In this document: positions 8,561 through 17,266 of the stretch, one piece after another
Layout: each line of letters begins with the position of its first letter
Numbering within the stretch: position 1 is the first letter of the stretch
Assembly (NCBI GenBank): GCA_000720805.1
Contig: JODI01000008.1
Coordinates: 1-64,000, forward strand
DNA: 64,000 bases
Source of the DNA: Streptomyces violaceoruber
Lineage (GTDB): Bacteria > Actinomycetota > Actinomycetes > Streptomycetales > Streptomycetaceae
Reading direction: 5' to 3'
Made by a program: the position numbers and the translations under genes
Notes under the pieces: generated by a model
Told to the model about the DNA's origin: nothing
The model's database searches: none
Seen by the model: the letters and a program-made list of their open reading frames with translations, nothing else

Positions 8561-8683
8561 CCTCCTAAGCGGAGGGCAACCGTGCACGGGGGTGCCGTCG
8601 TCCTACCGCGCGTGTGTAGCTTGGGCGTCGGTCTGAGACCCTGATGTGGCTGAGCAGTAACTATTGACACCGGAAGGACGGTC

Positions 8684-9355
8684 GTGCACATCGTCATCAT
8701 GGGCTGCGGCAGAGTGGGTTCCGCTCTCGCCCAGACCCTGGAGCAACAGGGGCACACGGTCGCCGTGGTCGACCAGGACCCCACCGCCTTCCGACGACTG
8801 GGCTCCGGGTTCGGGGGCCGCCGCGTCACTGGCGTCGGCTTCGACCAGGACACCCTGCGCGAGGCGGGCATCGAGGAGGCCGGCGCGTTCGCCGCGGTCT
8901 CCAGCGGCGACAACTCGAACATCATCGCCGCGCGCGTGGCCCGCGAGATGTTCGGCATCGAGAACGTCGCGGCCCGGATCTACGACCCCCGGCGCGCGGA
9001 GGTCTACCAGCGCCTGGGCATCCCGACGGTGGCCACGGTCCGCTGGACGGCCGACCAGATGCTGCGCCGGCTCCTGCCCTCGGGCGCGGAGCCGCTGTGG
9101 CGCGACCCCACCGGGGGGGTGCAGCTCGCCGAGGTGCACGCCTCGGCCGCCTGGGTCGGCCACAAGATCAGCAGGCTGCAGGAGGAGACGGGTGTCCGGG
9201 TGGCGTTCCTGACCCGGCTCGGCGAGGCGATCCTGCCCAGCTCGCAGACGGTGCTGCAGGAGGGCGACCTGGTGCACGTGATGATGCGCACCGACGAGGT
9301 CGACAAGGTCGAGGCGGCGTTCGCCAAGGGTCCCGAAGAGGAGGGCGGTCACTGA
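8684..9355 (+). CDS. ceoB: TrkA-family potassium uptake regulator CeoB
   Basis: GTG at 8684 gives 223 residues: an RCK_N (TrkA-N) Rossmann domain with HIVIMGCGRVGSALA and acidic AVVDQD for NAD(H) binding, followed by RCK_C from about residue 140 (GVQLAEVHASAAWVGHKI). By family it is a cytosolic gating subunit that binds nucleotide and controls a K+ transporter. It overlaps ceoC by one base (TGATG), so the two are translationally coupled, as in mycobacterial Rv2691-Rv2692. No TrkH or TrkG channel is next to it; the divergent KimA-like permease is the candidate partner, by position only. Confidence 0.88.
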   Translation: MHIVIMGCGRVGSALAQTLEQQGHTVAVVDQDPTAFRRLGSGFGGRRVTGVGFDQDTLREAGIEEAGAFAAVSSGDNSNIIAARVAREMFGIENVAARIYDPRRAEVYQRLGIPTVATVRWTADQMLRRLLPSGAEPLWRDPTGGVQLAEVHASAAWVGHKISRLQEETGVRVAFLTRLGEAILPSSQTVLQEGDLVHVMMRTDEVDKVEAAFAKGPEEEGGH

Positions 9356-10032
9356 TGAGGGTCGCCATTGCCGGTGCCGGCGCGGTGGGCCGCTCGATCG
9401 CGGGCGAACTGCTGGAGAACGGCCACGAGGTCCTGCTGATCGACAAGGCGCCGACCGCGATCTCGGTGGAGCGCGTCCCGCAGGCGGAGTGGCTGCTCGC
9501 CGACGCCTGCGAGATCACGTCGCTGGACGAGGCGGCGCTCCAGCGCTGCAACGTCGTGATCGCCGCGACGGGGGACGACAAGGTGAACCTCGTGGTCTCC
9601 CTCCTCGCGAAGACGGAGTACGGCGTCCCGCGCGTCGTCGCCCGCGTGAACAACCCGAAGAACGAGTGGCTGTTCAACGAGTCGTGGGGCGTCGACGTGG
9701 CTGTCTCCACCCCGCGTCTGATGTCGGCCCTGGTCGAGGAGGCGGTCAGCGTCGGCGACCTGGTCCGCCTGCTCCGCTTCAGCCACGGCGACGCCAACCT
9801 CGTCGAACTGACCCTGCCCGAGGAGTCGGCCCTGGCCGGCACGCAGGTCGGCGATGTGGAGTGGCCGGAGGACACGTCCCTCGTCACGATCATCCGGGGC
9901 ACCCGCGTCCTCACCCCGTCCCAGGAGGACTCCCTGGAAGCAGGCGACGAGCTGCTGTTCGTGGCCGCCCAGGCCCGGGAGGAACAACTGGAGGACCTGC
10001 TGTCGGTCCGGCGCGAGGAGGCGCCGGGCTGA
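9355..10032 (+). CDS. ceoC: TrkA-family potassium uptake regulator CeoC
   Basis: This 225-residue paralogue of CeoB starts at ATG 9355 inside the ceoB stop. RCK_N has MRVAIAGAGAVGRSIAGELL and EVLLIDKAP; RCK_C begins near residue 138 (DLVRLLRFSHGDANLVELTL). CeoB has acidic DQD after its second strand where CeoC has DKAP, so the two may differ in nucleotide preference. They probably form a hetero-oligomeric ring on a K+ transporter (inference from Trk/Ktr systems). The gene ends 23 nt before a strong terminator. Confidence 0.88.
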   Translation: MRVAIAGAGAVGRSIAGELLENGHEVLLIDKAPTAISVERVPQAEWLLADACEITSLDEAALQRCNVVIAATGDDKVNLVVSLLAKTEYGVPRVVARVNNPKNEWLFNESWGVDVAVSTPRLMSALVEEAVSVGDLVRLLRFSHGDANLVELTLPEESALAGTQVGDVEWPEDTSLVTIIRGTRVLTPSQEDSLEAGDELLFVAAQAREEQLEDLLSVRREEAPG

Positions 10033-10055
10033 GCTTCGCGGGGTCCGTGACGGCG

Positions 10056-10085
10056 AAGGGCGCCCTGAGAGTTCAGGGCGCCCTT
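10056..10085. terminator. Bidirectional terminator between ceoC and the DUF3159 gene
   Basis: The arms AAGGGCGCCCTGA and TCAGGGCGCCCTT form a perfect 13-bp stem with loop GAGT, between two convergent genes. A short T/C run follows on the plus strand. Confidence 0.85.
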
Positions 10086-10112
10086 CCTCGTCGTACGGGG
10101 AGAATCCGGGAT

Positions 10113-10880
10113 TCAGGCCTCGCGGCGGTGACGTCCGGCCGCCTGGGACTCTCCCTGTTCCCTGGCGTCCCTCGCCTGCGCCGCCTTCCGCTCCTCCTCG
10201 GCCTTCTCCTCCGCCTCCATCTCGGCGAACACGTCGATCGGCGCCGGCGCCTTCGCCAGGAAGACCCAGGTCAGCCACACGGCAAGCAGGAACGGCGGGA
10301 TCTTCAGCGCGATCAGCACCCAGCCCAGCTGCGCGGTGTTGGCCCACCAGTACAGCGGAAAGAGGATCGCGCACTTGGCGAGCAGGATCAGCCCCCAGGC
10401 CCAACTGGCCTTCGCGTACGCCTTCTTGCGGCCCGGGTTCCGGGTGCGCCAGGAGAGGTTCTCCTTGAAGACGGGTCCGAGGATGAGCCCGATCAGCGGC
10501 ACCCCGCACAGCGTGGTGATGATGTACGCCAGCCCCAGCCCCAGCGTGTAGAGCATGCCGGGCAGATAGAAGTCCTTGGCGTTGCCCGTCATCATCGCGA
10601 AGACGACGCCGAAGGCCACGCCGAAAACACCGCTGAAGGCGTGCTTGACGGTGTCGCGCATCACCAGGCGGACGACGACCAGCAGCAGGGACACCGCGAG
10701 CGCGGCGATCGCCGACAGGTGCAGGTCCTTGTTGATCGTGTAGATGGTCACGAACAGGAGGCCTGGCAGCACCGTCTCGACCATGCCCCGCACGCCGCCG
10801 AATGCCTCGAACAGCGCGGCCTCCGTCACCGCCCGGGCGTCCTGCTCCGTGTCTTGGGTCGGCTTGTCGAGCGACGTCAC
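10113..10880 (-). CDS. DUF3159 integral membrane protein
   Basis: GTG at 10880 gives 255 residues with about five to six membrane segments (VETVLPGLLFVTIYTI, AIAALAVSLLLVVVRLVM, AFSGVFGVAFGVVFAMMTG and others) and a charged Glu/Lys/Ala-rich C-terminal tail. It matches the DUF3159 family, next to the OB-fold and ceo genes as in mycobacteria (Rv2693c). The start lies 3 nt from the OB-fold gene stop, with GGGAG as ribosome site, so the two are co-transcribed. No function is established for the family. Position beside K+ genes hints at membrane or ion physiology, but this is weak. Confidence 0.8.
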   Translation of the reverse strand: MTSLDKPTQDTEQDARAVTEAALFEAFGGVRGMVETVLPGLLFVTIYTINKDLHLSAIAALAVSLLLVVVRLVMRDTVKHAFSGVFGVAFGVVFAMMTGNAKDFYLPGMLYTLGLGLAYIITTLCGVPLIGLILGPVFKENLSWRTRNPGRKKAYAKASWAWGLILLAKCAILFPLYWWANTAQLGWVLIALKIPPFLLAVWLTWVFLAKAPAPIDVFAEMEAEEKAEEERKAAQARDAREQGESQAAGRHRREA

Positions 10881-10883
10881 CGG

Positions 10884-11282
10884 CTACTCCCTACCGAGGG
10901 GTCTCAGTTCGTATTTCGGGTTGAACAGCACCCGGCGGCCCCGGCTCATCGAGATCCGGCCCGATGCGATCAGCTTGCGCCCCGGCTCTATCCCCACGAT
11001 GGAGCGCCGGCCGAGCCACACCACGTCGAGTGCGGCGGAGCCGTCGAACAGCTCGGCCTCCAGGGCCGGGACTCCCGCCCGCGGCCGCAGGGTGACCGTG
11101 CGCAAGGTACCAGTAACCGTGACGACCTGACGGTCGTGACAGTCGCCGATCCGAACGCAGCCGGTGGTGTCCGCGTCCTCGCGCAGTTCCTCCGACTCGA
11201 GGTCCTCCTGCGACGAGGACAGCCGGTCGAGCATGCGCCGGAACCGGCCCACCGGCTTGTCGGAACGAGGAACAACACTCAT
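10884..11282 (-). CDS. Small OB-fold nucleic-acid-binding protein
   Basis: The protein has 132 residues, starting MSVVPRSDKPVGRFRRML. Residues about 45-125 form an OB-fold of the RecG-wedge or tRNA-anticodon type: RQVVTVTGTLRTVTLRP, ALEAELFDGSAALDVVWLGRR and GIEPGRKLIASGRIS. It corresponds to Rv2694c by position. It probably binds single-stranded nucleic acid; no partner is known. It lies 45 nt downstream of kdpE and 3 nt upstream of DUF3159, so a kdpD-kdpE-OB-DUF3159 transcript is possible. Confidence 0.75.
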   Translation of the reverse strand: MSVVPRSDKPVGRFRRMLDRLSSSQEDLESEELREDADTTGCVRIGDCHDRQVVTVTGTLRTVTLRPRAGVPALEAELFDGSAALDVVWLGRRSIVGIEPGRKLIASGRISMSRGRRVLFNPKYELRPLGRE

Positions 11283-11327
11283 GTCTGAAGCGTACCGGGG
11301 TCCACCGACAGCTACGTACCCGCGCTG

Positions 11328-12011
11328 CTAGCGCTCGAACCGGTACCCCATCCCGGGTTCGGTGACGAAGTGCTCGGGATGCGAGGGATCCGCCTCCAGC
11401 TTGCGTCTGAGCTGGGCCATGTAGACCCGCAGGTAGTTCGTCTCCGTCCCGTACGACGGCCCCCACACCTCCTGGAGCAGCTGCTTCTGGCTCACCAGCC
11501 GGCCGGCGTTGCGCACCAGCACCTCCAGCAGATGCCACTCCGTAGGGGTCAGCCGTACGTCCTTCCCGTGCCGCCGGACCTTCTTGGCGGCGAGGTCGAC
11601 GGTGAACCCCTCGGTCTCCACCAGGACCTCGTCCTCACCGCCGCCGGTGGGCTCGGCGCGGCGCACGGCGGCGCGCAGCCGGGCCAGCAGTTCGTCCATG
11701 CCGAAGGGTTTGGTGACGTAGTCGTCGGCGCCCGCGTCGAGTGCCTCGACCTTCTCGTCGGAGGAGTGCCGGGCGGACAGCACCAGGATCGGCACCCGGG
11801 TCCAGCCGCGCAGTCCCCGGATCACCTCGACCCCGTCCATGTCGGGCAGGCCCAGGTCGAGCACCACCACGTCCGGGTGGCGGGCGGCGGCGAGCTGGAG
11901 GGCGGTGGCGCCGTCGTGCGCCGCGTCGACCTCGTACTCGCGCGCCTTGAGGTTGATCACGAGGGCGCGCACGATCTGCGGCTCGTCGTCGATCACCAGC
12001 ACCCGGGTCAT
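11328..12011 (-). CDS. kdpE: Response regulator KdpE
   Basis: The 227 residues are an OmpR-type regulator: receiver with VIDDEP, VVLDLGLPDMDG (phospho-acceptor Asp), VLSARHSS and TKPFGMDELLARL, then a winged helix (GKDVRLTPTEWHLLEVLVRN, TNYLRVYMAQLRRKLEADP). KdpE activates K+-transport ATPase genes when phosphorylated. Its ATG overlaps the kdpD stop by 4 nt. No kdpFABC genes are in the window, so it acts on genes elsewhere or on neighbours (inference). Confidence 0.92.
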   Translation of the reverse strand: MTRVLVIDDEPQIVRALVINLKAREYEVDAAHDGATALQLAAARHPDVVVLDLGLPDMDGVEVIRGLRGWTRVPILVLSARHSSDEKVEALDAGADDYVTKPFGMDELLARLRAAVRRAEPTGGGEDEVLVETEGFTVDLAAKKVRRHGKDVRLTPTEWHLLEVLVRNAGRLVSQKQLLQEVWGPSYGTETNYLRVYMAQLRRKLEADPSHPEHFVTEPGMGYRFER

Positions 12012-14554
12012 GTGACCTGCCTTTCCGGTCGTACGGGGCGGGACAGCCCCTCGGGGCGGGGTCCGGCCGCCCGGAGCGTGAGCACCATGGTGAGGCCTCC
12101 CCCGGGGGTGTCCTCGGCGTCGAGGGTGCCGCCCATGGCCTCGGCGAAGCCGCGGGCGACCGCGAGGCCGAGACCCACGCCCGCGCCGCGCGGAGCGTCA
12201 CCGTAACGCTGGAAGGGCTCGAAGATACGGTCTTTCGCCTCGTCGGGGACGCCGGGTCCCCGGTCCACCACCCGGACCTCGACCCGGTCGGCGATGGCGC
12301 TGGCCGACACCAGGACGGGCCGGCCGGCCGGGCTGTACTTGACGCCGTTCTCCACCAGGTTGGCCACCGACCGCTCCAGCAGCCCGGGGTCCACCGCGAC
12401 CATGGGCAGCGTCTCGGGGATGTCCAGGTCGGCGCTGCCCTCGGGCACCCCGCCGAGCGCCATCGGCACCACCTCGTCGAGGTCGATCTCCCGGATCAGC
12501 GGGGTGACCGTGCCGGTCTGCAGCCGGGACATGTCGAGCAGGTTGCCCACCAGGTGGTCCAGCCGGTCGGCGCCCTCCTCGATGCCCTCCAGGAGCTCCG
12601 CCTGGTCCTCCTCGGACCAGGCCACGTCGTCGGACCGCAGGGAGGTGACCGCCGCCTTGATGCCGGCGAGCGGGGTGCGGAGGTCATGGCTCACGGCGGC
12701 CAGCAGCGCCGTACGGATCCGGTTGCCCTCGGCCAGCGTCCGCGCCCGGTCGGCCTCCTCCTGGAGCCGGCTGCGGTCCAGTACGACGGCGGCCTGGGCG
12801 GCGAAGGCGGCGAGCACCCGGCGGTCCTCGGCGGGCAGCACCCGGCCGATCAGCGCGAGCGCCATGTGGTCGCCGACCGGCATGTCGACGTCGGCCTCCT
12901 CGGGCCGCTCCACGGGCCGTCCGAGGCCGGCCCGGCCCGCGCAGGTCCACGGGTCGACGTCGCTCGCCCGTTCCAGCAGGGCCGCCGACTCCATGCCGAA
13001 GGTCTCCCGGACCCGCTCCAGCAGCTCCTCCAGGCCGGTCTCGCCGCGCAGCACGTTGCCCGCGAGGAAGGAGAGGATCTCCGACTCGGCGCGCAGCCGG
13101 GCGGCCTGGTGGGTGCGGCGGGCGGCGAGGTCGACGACGGAGGCGACCGAGACGCCGACGCCCACGAAGATCACGATGGCGACGATGTTCTTCGGGTCGG
13201 CGATCGTCCAGCGGTGCAGGGGCGGCGTGTAGAAGTAGTTCAGCAGCAGGGAGCCGACGGCCGCCGAGGCCAGCGCCGGCAGCAGCCCGCCGAGCAGGGC
13301 CGCCGTCACGGTCACCGCGAGGAACAGCAGCATGTCGTTGGCGAGGCCGAGGTCCACCGTGCTGAGCAGGAACACCATGGCCACGGGGCCGATGACACCT
13401 ACCAGCCAGCCCCACAGGATCCGGGCCCGGCCGAGCCGCGCTCCCCGGGCGACGGGCAGTCCGCGTCCCTTGGCGACCTCCTCGTGGGTGACGATGTGCA
13501 CGTCGAGGTCGGGCCCCGACTCCCGGGCCACGGTCGCGCCGACGCCCGGTCCGAAGACGTACTGCCAGGTCTTGCGGCGCGAGGAGCCGAGGACGATCTG
13601 GGTGGCGTTCACCCCGCGGGCGAAATCCAGCAGCGCGACCGGTATGTCGTCGCCCACCACATGATGGAACGTTCCGCCCAGGTCCTCGACCAGGGTGCGC
13701 TGGACGGCCAGTTCCTTCGGGGAAGCCGAGGTCAGCCCGTCGCTGCGGGCTATGTAGACCGCCAGCACCTCCCCGCCGGCGCCCTTCTCCGCGAGCCGCG
13801 CGGCCCGCCGTATCAGCGTCCGTCCCTCCGGACCGCCGGTCAGCCCGACCACGATCCGCTCGCGCGAACCCCAGATCCTGGAGACCCGGTGCTCGCTGCG
13901 GTACTGCTTGAGGTACTCGTCGACCCGGTCGGCCACCCACAGCAGCGCCAGCTCGCGCAGCGCGGTGAGGTTGCCGGGGCGGAAGTAGTTCGACAGGGCC
14001 GCGTCGACCTTGTCGGGCTGGTAGATGTTGCCGTGCGCCATCCGCCGGCGCAGCGCCTGGGGCGACATGTCGACCAGCTCGACCTGGTCCGCCCGCCGCA
14101 CCACCTCGTCCGGCACGGTCTCCCGCTGCCGTACGCCGGTGATCGACTCGACGACGTCCCCCAGCGACTCCAGGTGCTGGATGTTGACCGTCGAGACCAC
14201 GTCGATCCCGGCGGCCAGCAGCTCCTCCACGTCCTGCCAGCGCTTGGCGTTGCGGGAGCCGGGGACGTTGGTGTGGGCGAGTTCGTCCACCAGGGCGACG
14301 GCGGGCGCCCTGCGGAGTACGGCGTCGACGTCCATCTCGGTGAAGACCGAGCCCCGGTACGCGAGTTCCGCGCGCGGGATCTGCTCCAGCCCGTGCAGCA
14401 TCACCTCGGTGCGCGGCCGGTCGTGGTGCTCGACGAAGGCCACCACGCAGTCCGTGCCCCGTTCGACACGCCGGTGCCCCTCGGACAGCATCGCGTACGT
14501 CTTGCCGACGCCCGGTGCCGCACCGAGGTGGATCCGAAGCTTGCCGCGTCCCAT
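12008..14554 (-). CDS. kdpD: Sensor histidine kinase KdpD
   Basis: This is an 848-residue full-length KdpD. The KdpD N domain has Walker A GAAPGVGKTYAM and ALVDELAHTNVPG. A Usp domain follows (RIVVGLTGGPEGRTLIRRAA, about 230-360). Four clustered membrane helices occupy about 385-480 (GPVAMVFLLSTVDLGL, AVTVTAALLGGLLPALAS). A GAF-like segment comes next, then HisKA with AVSHDLRTPLAGIKA and HATPase (LVENGVKYSP, GPGVPDEAKDRIFEPF, GVGLGLAVARGFAE). It senses K+ limitation or turgor and phosphorylates KdpE. In the mycobacterial gene order this position is empty, so kdpDE interrupts the otherwise shared cluster. Confidence 0.93.
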   Translation of the reverse strand: MGRGKLRIHLGAAPGVGKTYAMLSEGHRRVERGTDCVVAFVEHHDRPRTEVMLHGLEQIPRAELAYRGSVFTEMDVDAVLRRAPAVALVDELAHTNVPGSRNAKRWQDVEELLAAGIDVVSTVNIQHLESLGDVVESITGVRQRETVPDEVVRRADQVELVDMSPQALRRRMAHGNIYQPDKVDAALSNYFRPGNLTALRELALLWVADRVDEYLKQYRSEHRVSRIWGSRERIVVGLTGGPEGRTLIRRAARLAEKGAGGEVLAVYIARSDGLTSASPKELAVQRTLVEDLGGTFHHVVGDDIPVALLDFARGVNATQIVLGSSRRKTWQYVFGPGVGATVARESGPDLDVHIVTHEEVAKGRGLPVARGARLGRARILWGWLVGVIGPVAMVFLLSTVDLGLANDMLLFLAVTVTAALLGGLLPALASAAVGSLLLNYFYTPPLHRWTIADPKNIVAIVIFVGVGVSVASVVDLAARRTHQAARLRAESEILSFLAGNVLRGETGLEELLERVRETFGMESAALLERASDVDPWTCAGRAGLGRPVERPEEADVDMPVGDHMALALIGRVLPAEDRRVLAAFAAQAAVVLDRSRLQEEADRARTLAEGNRIRTALLAAVSHDLRTPLAGIKAAVTSLRSDDVAWSEEDQAELLEGIEEGADRLDHLVGNLLDMSRLQTGTVTPLIREIDLDEVVPMALGGVPEGSADLDIPETLPMVAVDPGLLERSVANLVENGVKYSPAGRPVLVSASAIADRVEVRVVDRGPGVPDEAKDRIFEPFQRYGDAPRGAGVGLGLAVARGFAEAMGGTLDAEDTPGGGLTMVLTLRAAGPRPEGLSRPVRPERQVT

Positions 14555-14674
14555 GGCCTCATTGTCTTCCGGTCACTGCCGCCCACGCAGCGTCGACCTT
14601 ACGGCCAACAATCGCGACAAAGGGGGCCGTGAGCACCCCGGAGCCGTCTTTGACGCAACCCTGACGCCGGGCGG

Positions 14675-14714
14675 ACGACAAGGGCCGCACTCCTGGGAGT
14701 GCGGCCCTTGTCGT
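14675..14714. terminator. Strong terminator between DUF3710 gene and kdpD
   Basis: There is a perfect 19-bp inverted repeat (arms 14675-14693 and 14696-14714; core AAGGGCCGCACTCC) with a 2-nt centre, 38 nt past the DUF3710 stop on the minus strand. It isolates the dut operon from kdpDE. Confidence 0.85.
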
Positions 14715-14752
14715 CTGCCGTCGTGCTGTCTTCGTGGTGCTGTGGTATTAGC

Positions 14753-15517
14753 TCAGCGGACCTCGGTGATCTCCGGTCCGCGCTGGAGCTGGCCCATGCC
14801 GCCGGCGAAGCGGGAACCCTCATCCTGCTGCTGAACACCCTCGGGGACCATCTGCGCGTCGTTCGGCAGCTTCAGGACGATCGGGTCGCGGGGCGCCATC
14901 GGGCCCTCGCCGCGCACCACGACGGTGTCCCGGAAGATCTGCTCCAGCAGACCGGCCGCCTGCGGCTGCACCGCGCCCTGACCGGAGATCACCCCGCGCA
15001 GGAACCAGCGGGGACCGTCGACACCGACGAACCGCACCACCTGGAAGCCGCCCGTGCCGTCGGGGAGCTGCACCGGAACCTGCGCGCGCAGCTCCCAGCC
15101 CAGCGGGCCCTCGACCTCGTCGATGATGCCGCCCTGCTGGGTGATGCCGGAGCCGATCTCCTCGCGTACCTCGCCCCAGATGCCCTCGCGCTTGGGCGCG
15201 GCGAAGGCCTGCAGCTGGATGGCGCTGTCGCCCAGCACGACCGTGGCGGCGACGATCGCGTCGCCCGCGACCTCGACCCGCAACTCCATGCCGTCCACGC
15301 CCGGCACGAACAGACCGCCCAGGTCCACCCGGCCCTCGGCCGGGTCACGGACCTCGGTGCTGTCCCACGGCCCGTCCGGCCGCGGCTCCGGTTCGAGCCG
15401 TACGCGCTCACGCGTGGCCTCTGCCTCGTCCGCCTCAGTGTCGACACTGTCGACGACCTGCTCGGCCTCGCCGGCCGCGTCCTCGGCGGCACCCTTCTTC
15501 TTGCGACGTCCGAACAC
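14753..15517 (-). CDS. DUF3710 protein
   Basis: I chose GTG at 15517 (MFGRRKKKGAAED), which follows AAGGA at 7-nt spacing and sits 1 nt after the dut stop; this gives 254 residues. The N-terminal 50 residues are acidic and disordered. The rest is the DUF3710 fold (DLGGLFVPGVDGMELRVEVA, GGFQVVRFVGVDGPRWFLRG). The position next to dut is conserved across actinobacteria (Rv2696c-Rv2697c). Function is unknown; the soluble, single-domain character suggests a cytosolic role. Confidence 0.82.
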   Translation of the reverse strand: MFGRRKKKGAAEDAAGEAEQVVDSVDTEADEAEATRERVRLEPEPRPDGPWDSTEVRDPAEGRVDLGGLFVPGVDGMELRVEVAGDAIVAATVVLGDSAIQLQAFAAPKREGIWGEVREEIGSGITQQGGIIDEVEGPLGWELRAQVPVQLPDGTGGFQVVRFVGVDGPRWFLRGVISGQGAVQPQAAGLLEQIFRDTVVVRGEGPMAPRDPIVLKLPNDAQMVPEGVQQQDEGSRFAGGMGQLQRGPEITEVR

Positions 15518-15518
15518 G

Positions 15519-16079
15519 TCACTGTCCTTCCCGGTCGGATACGACCGAAGCGTATCGATTCCCACCCGTCGCGCCGCCCATGGCGGCATGACCGCTTGCG
15601 CCGCCTCCGTCGTCCACCGCGGCATGACCGCCGGTGGACCCGAAGCCCCCCTCGGCCCGTGCCGAGCCGGGAAGCTCCGCGACCTCCCGGAAGCGGACCC
15701 TCTCGACCTGCTGGACGACCAGTTGGGCAATCCGGTCGAAGCGCTCGAACCGCACGCACTCGCGCGGATCGAGATTCACCACGATCACCTTGATCTCCCC
15801 ACGGTACCCGGCATCAACCGTCCCCGGGGCATTCACGAGAGCGACACCGCAGCGGGCGGCGAGACCGGATCGTGGGTGCACGAAGGCCGCGTACCCCTCC
15901 GGCAGCGCCACAGACACCCCCGTGGGCAGCACGGCCCGCTCGCCCGGCTTCAGTTCACAGCCCTCGGTGGTCCGCAGATCGGCTCCCGCGTCACCGGGGT
16001 GCGCGTACGACGGAAGCGGTACGTCCGGGTCGACGCGCCGGATCAGCACGTCGAGCTCTTGACGGTGCTCACGGCTCAC
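15519..16079 (-). CDS. dut: Deoxyuridine 5'-triphosphate nucleotidohydrolase (dUTPase)
   Basis: GTG at 16079 overlaps the thioesterase stop (GTGA) and gives 186 residues. Trimeric dUTPase motifs are present: PGDAGADLRT (1), HPRSGLA (2), VNAPGTVDAGYRGEIKV (3), FDRIAQLVV (4) and EGGFGSTGG (5). It hydrolyses dUTP to dUMP, keeping uracil out of DNA and feeding dTMP synthesis. The C-terminus carries an extra Gly/Ala/His-rich tail of about 30 residues after motif 5, longer than in most dUTPases. The in-frame extension upstream of 16079 does not look like dUTPase. Confidence 0.93.
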   Translation of the reverse strand: MSREHRQELDVLIRRVDPDVPLPSYAHPGDAGADLRTTEGCELKPGERAVLPTGVSVALPEGYAAFVHPRSGLAARCGVALVNAPGTVDAGYRGEIKVIVVNLDPRECVRFERFDRIAQLVVQQVERVRFREVAELPGSARAEGGFGSTGGHAAVDDGGGASGHAAMGGATGGNRYASVVSDREGQ

Positions 16080-16660
16080 GGGTTCACCTCGAAGGCACGG
16101 GTACGCCGGACCTGGTCCGGGTCGTTCATGGCCGCCCGGATCTCCTCCGGGCGGCCGTTGTCGATGAAGTGGTCGACCTTCACCTCGACGAAGAGCGCGT
16201 CGGCGCGGACGGCGACGGGTCCGTCGGGTGCGCCGATCCGGCCGGTGGCGGTGGAGTAGATCTTCCGCCCGGCCACGGCCGTCACCTCGGCCTCCAGATA
16301 CAGCACGGTGTCCACCGGGACCGGCCGCACGAAGTCGGTCTCCAGCCGTCCGGTCACCGCGATCGTCCGCAGCAGCCAGTTCAGCGAGCCGAGGGTCTCG
16401 TCGAGGGCGGACGCGAGCACCCCGCCGTGTGCGAGGCCGGGAGCCCCCTGGTGGGCGGGGCGCACGGTGAACTCGGCGGTCACCGTCACCCCCTCGCCGG
16501 CCCGCGCCTGGAGGTGCAGTCCGTGGGGCTGCTCGCCGCCGCAGCCGAAACACTCGCCGTAGTGCGCACCGAGCAGCTCACCGGGCGCGGGAGCGTCAGG
16601 ATGACGCACCGGCCTCACGGCGTCGGCAGGCGGCTCAACGGCAGCTGAAGTACGACTCAC
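16076..16660 (-). CDS. PaaI-type hotdog-fold thioesterase
   Basis: GTG at 16660 (MSRTSAAVEPP) gives 194 residues; the longer open frame upstream runs antisense to the DUF3093 gene and is not coding. The hotdog core has the PaaI-like HQGAPGLAHGGVLASALDETLG segment, with catalytic Asp/Glu, and ECFGCGGEQPHGLHLQ at the N-terminal side. By family it hydrolyses acyl-CoA thioesters; the acyl group is not predictable. The stop overlaps dut, forming a three-gene operon with dut and DUF3710. Confidence 0.75.
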   Translation of the reverse strand: MSRTSAAVEPPADAVRPVRHPDAPAPGELLGAHYGECFGCGGEQPHGLHLQARAGEGVTVTAEFTVRPAHQGAPGLAHGGVLASALDETLGSLNWLLRTIAVTGRLETDFVRPVPVDTVLYLEAEVTAVAGRKIYSTATGRIGAPDGPVAVRADALFVEVKVDHFIDNGRPEEIRAAMNDPDQVRRTRAFEVNP

Positions 16661-16771
16661 AGGCGCAGACCTTACCCGCCCACCCGTCTCCCCCCACCAC
16701 CCTGCCCGACAGCGCTCCGCCGACTCCCCCTGACAGCAGCCCGATACCGGCACCGTGCCAAGCTTGGATCC

Positions 16772-17233
16772 ATGCAGCCCTCCGCCCCCCCGTACGAAGA
16801 ACGTCTCACCACCCCCCGGACCTGGTGGCTGATCTCCTTCCTGGTCGGGGTCTCGATGGCCCTGATCCTGTTGCCCTTCGGCACGCTGCCGATGCTCGGC
16901 GGCCTGGTCGGCGGTACCGCCGTGGCGGCGATCGTGGCCAGCGCGTACGGCGCGCAGCGGATCCGGGTCGTGGGCGGCTTCCTGATCGCGGGCGAGGCGA
17001 AGATCCCGGTGTCCGCGCTGGGCGAGGCGGAGGTGCTGGACGCGGAGGAGGCGCGCGCCTGGCGCACGTACAAGGCCGACACCCGCGCCTTCCTGCTGCT
17101 GCGCGCCTACATTCCCACCGCGCTGCGCGTGGAGGTCACCGACCCCGAGGACCCGACGCCGTACCTGTACCTGTCGACCCGTGAGCCGGAGCGGCTGGCT
17201 CAGGCCCTGAAGGCAGCGCGGACGACGGCCTAG
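16772..17233 (+). CDS. DUF3093 membrane protein
   Basis: The protein has 153 residues starting MQPSAPPYEERLTTPRTWW. There are two membrane helices (WWLISFLVGVSMALILLPFG, LGGLVGGTAVAAIVASAYG) and a soluble C-terminal domain (RIRVVGGFLIAGEAKIPV, YLYLSTREPERLAQAL). It matches DUF3093, next to dut as in mycobacteria (Rv2698). It is transcribed away from the thioesterase gene. No function is assigned. Confidence 0.82.
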   Translation: MQPSAPPYEERLTTPRTWWLISFLVGVSMALILLPFGTLPMLGGLVGGTAVAAIVASAYGAQRIRVVGGFLIAGEAKIPVSALGEAEVLDAEEARAWRTYKADTRAFLLLRAYIPTALRVEVTDPEDPTPYLYLSTREPERLAQALKAARTTA

Positions 17234-17260
17234 CACACCCGGGCGAGGCCGTCGTCCGCG
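17217..17260. terminator. Bidirectional terminator after the DUF3093 gene
   Basis: CGCGGACGACGGCCT (17217-17231) pairs perfectly with AGGCCGTCGTCCGCG (17246-17260) over a 14-nt loop. The left arm overlaps the last codons and stop of DUF3093. It lies between convergent genes. Confidence 0.8.
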
Positions 17261-17266
17261 TTCTCG

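Noticed and set aside
8191..8683. ydaO riboswitch upstream of the KimA-like gene or ceoB
   Set aside because: I searched both strands by eye for the conserved blocks that are clear at 43505-43660 and did not find them.
12554..14632. 692-codon plus-strand open frame
   Set aside because: Antisense shadow of kdpD; composition rich in Gln/Arg/His with no family motif.
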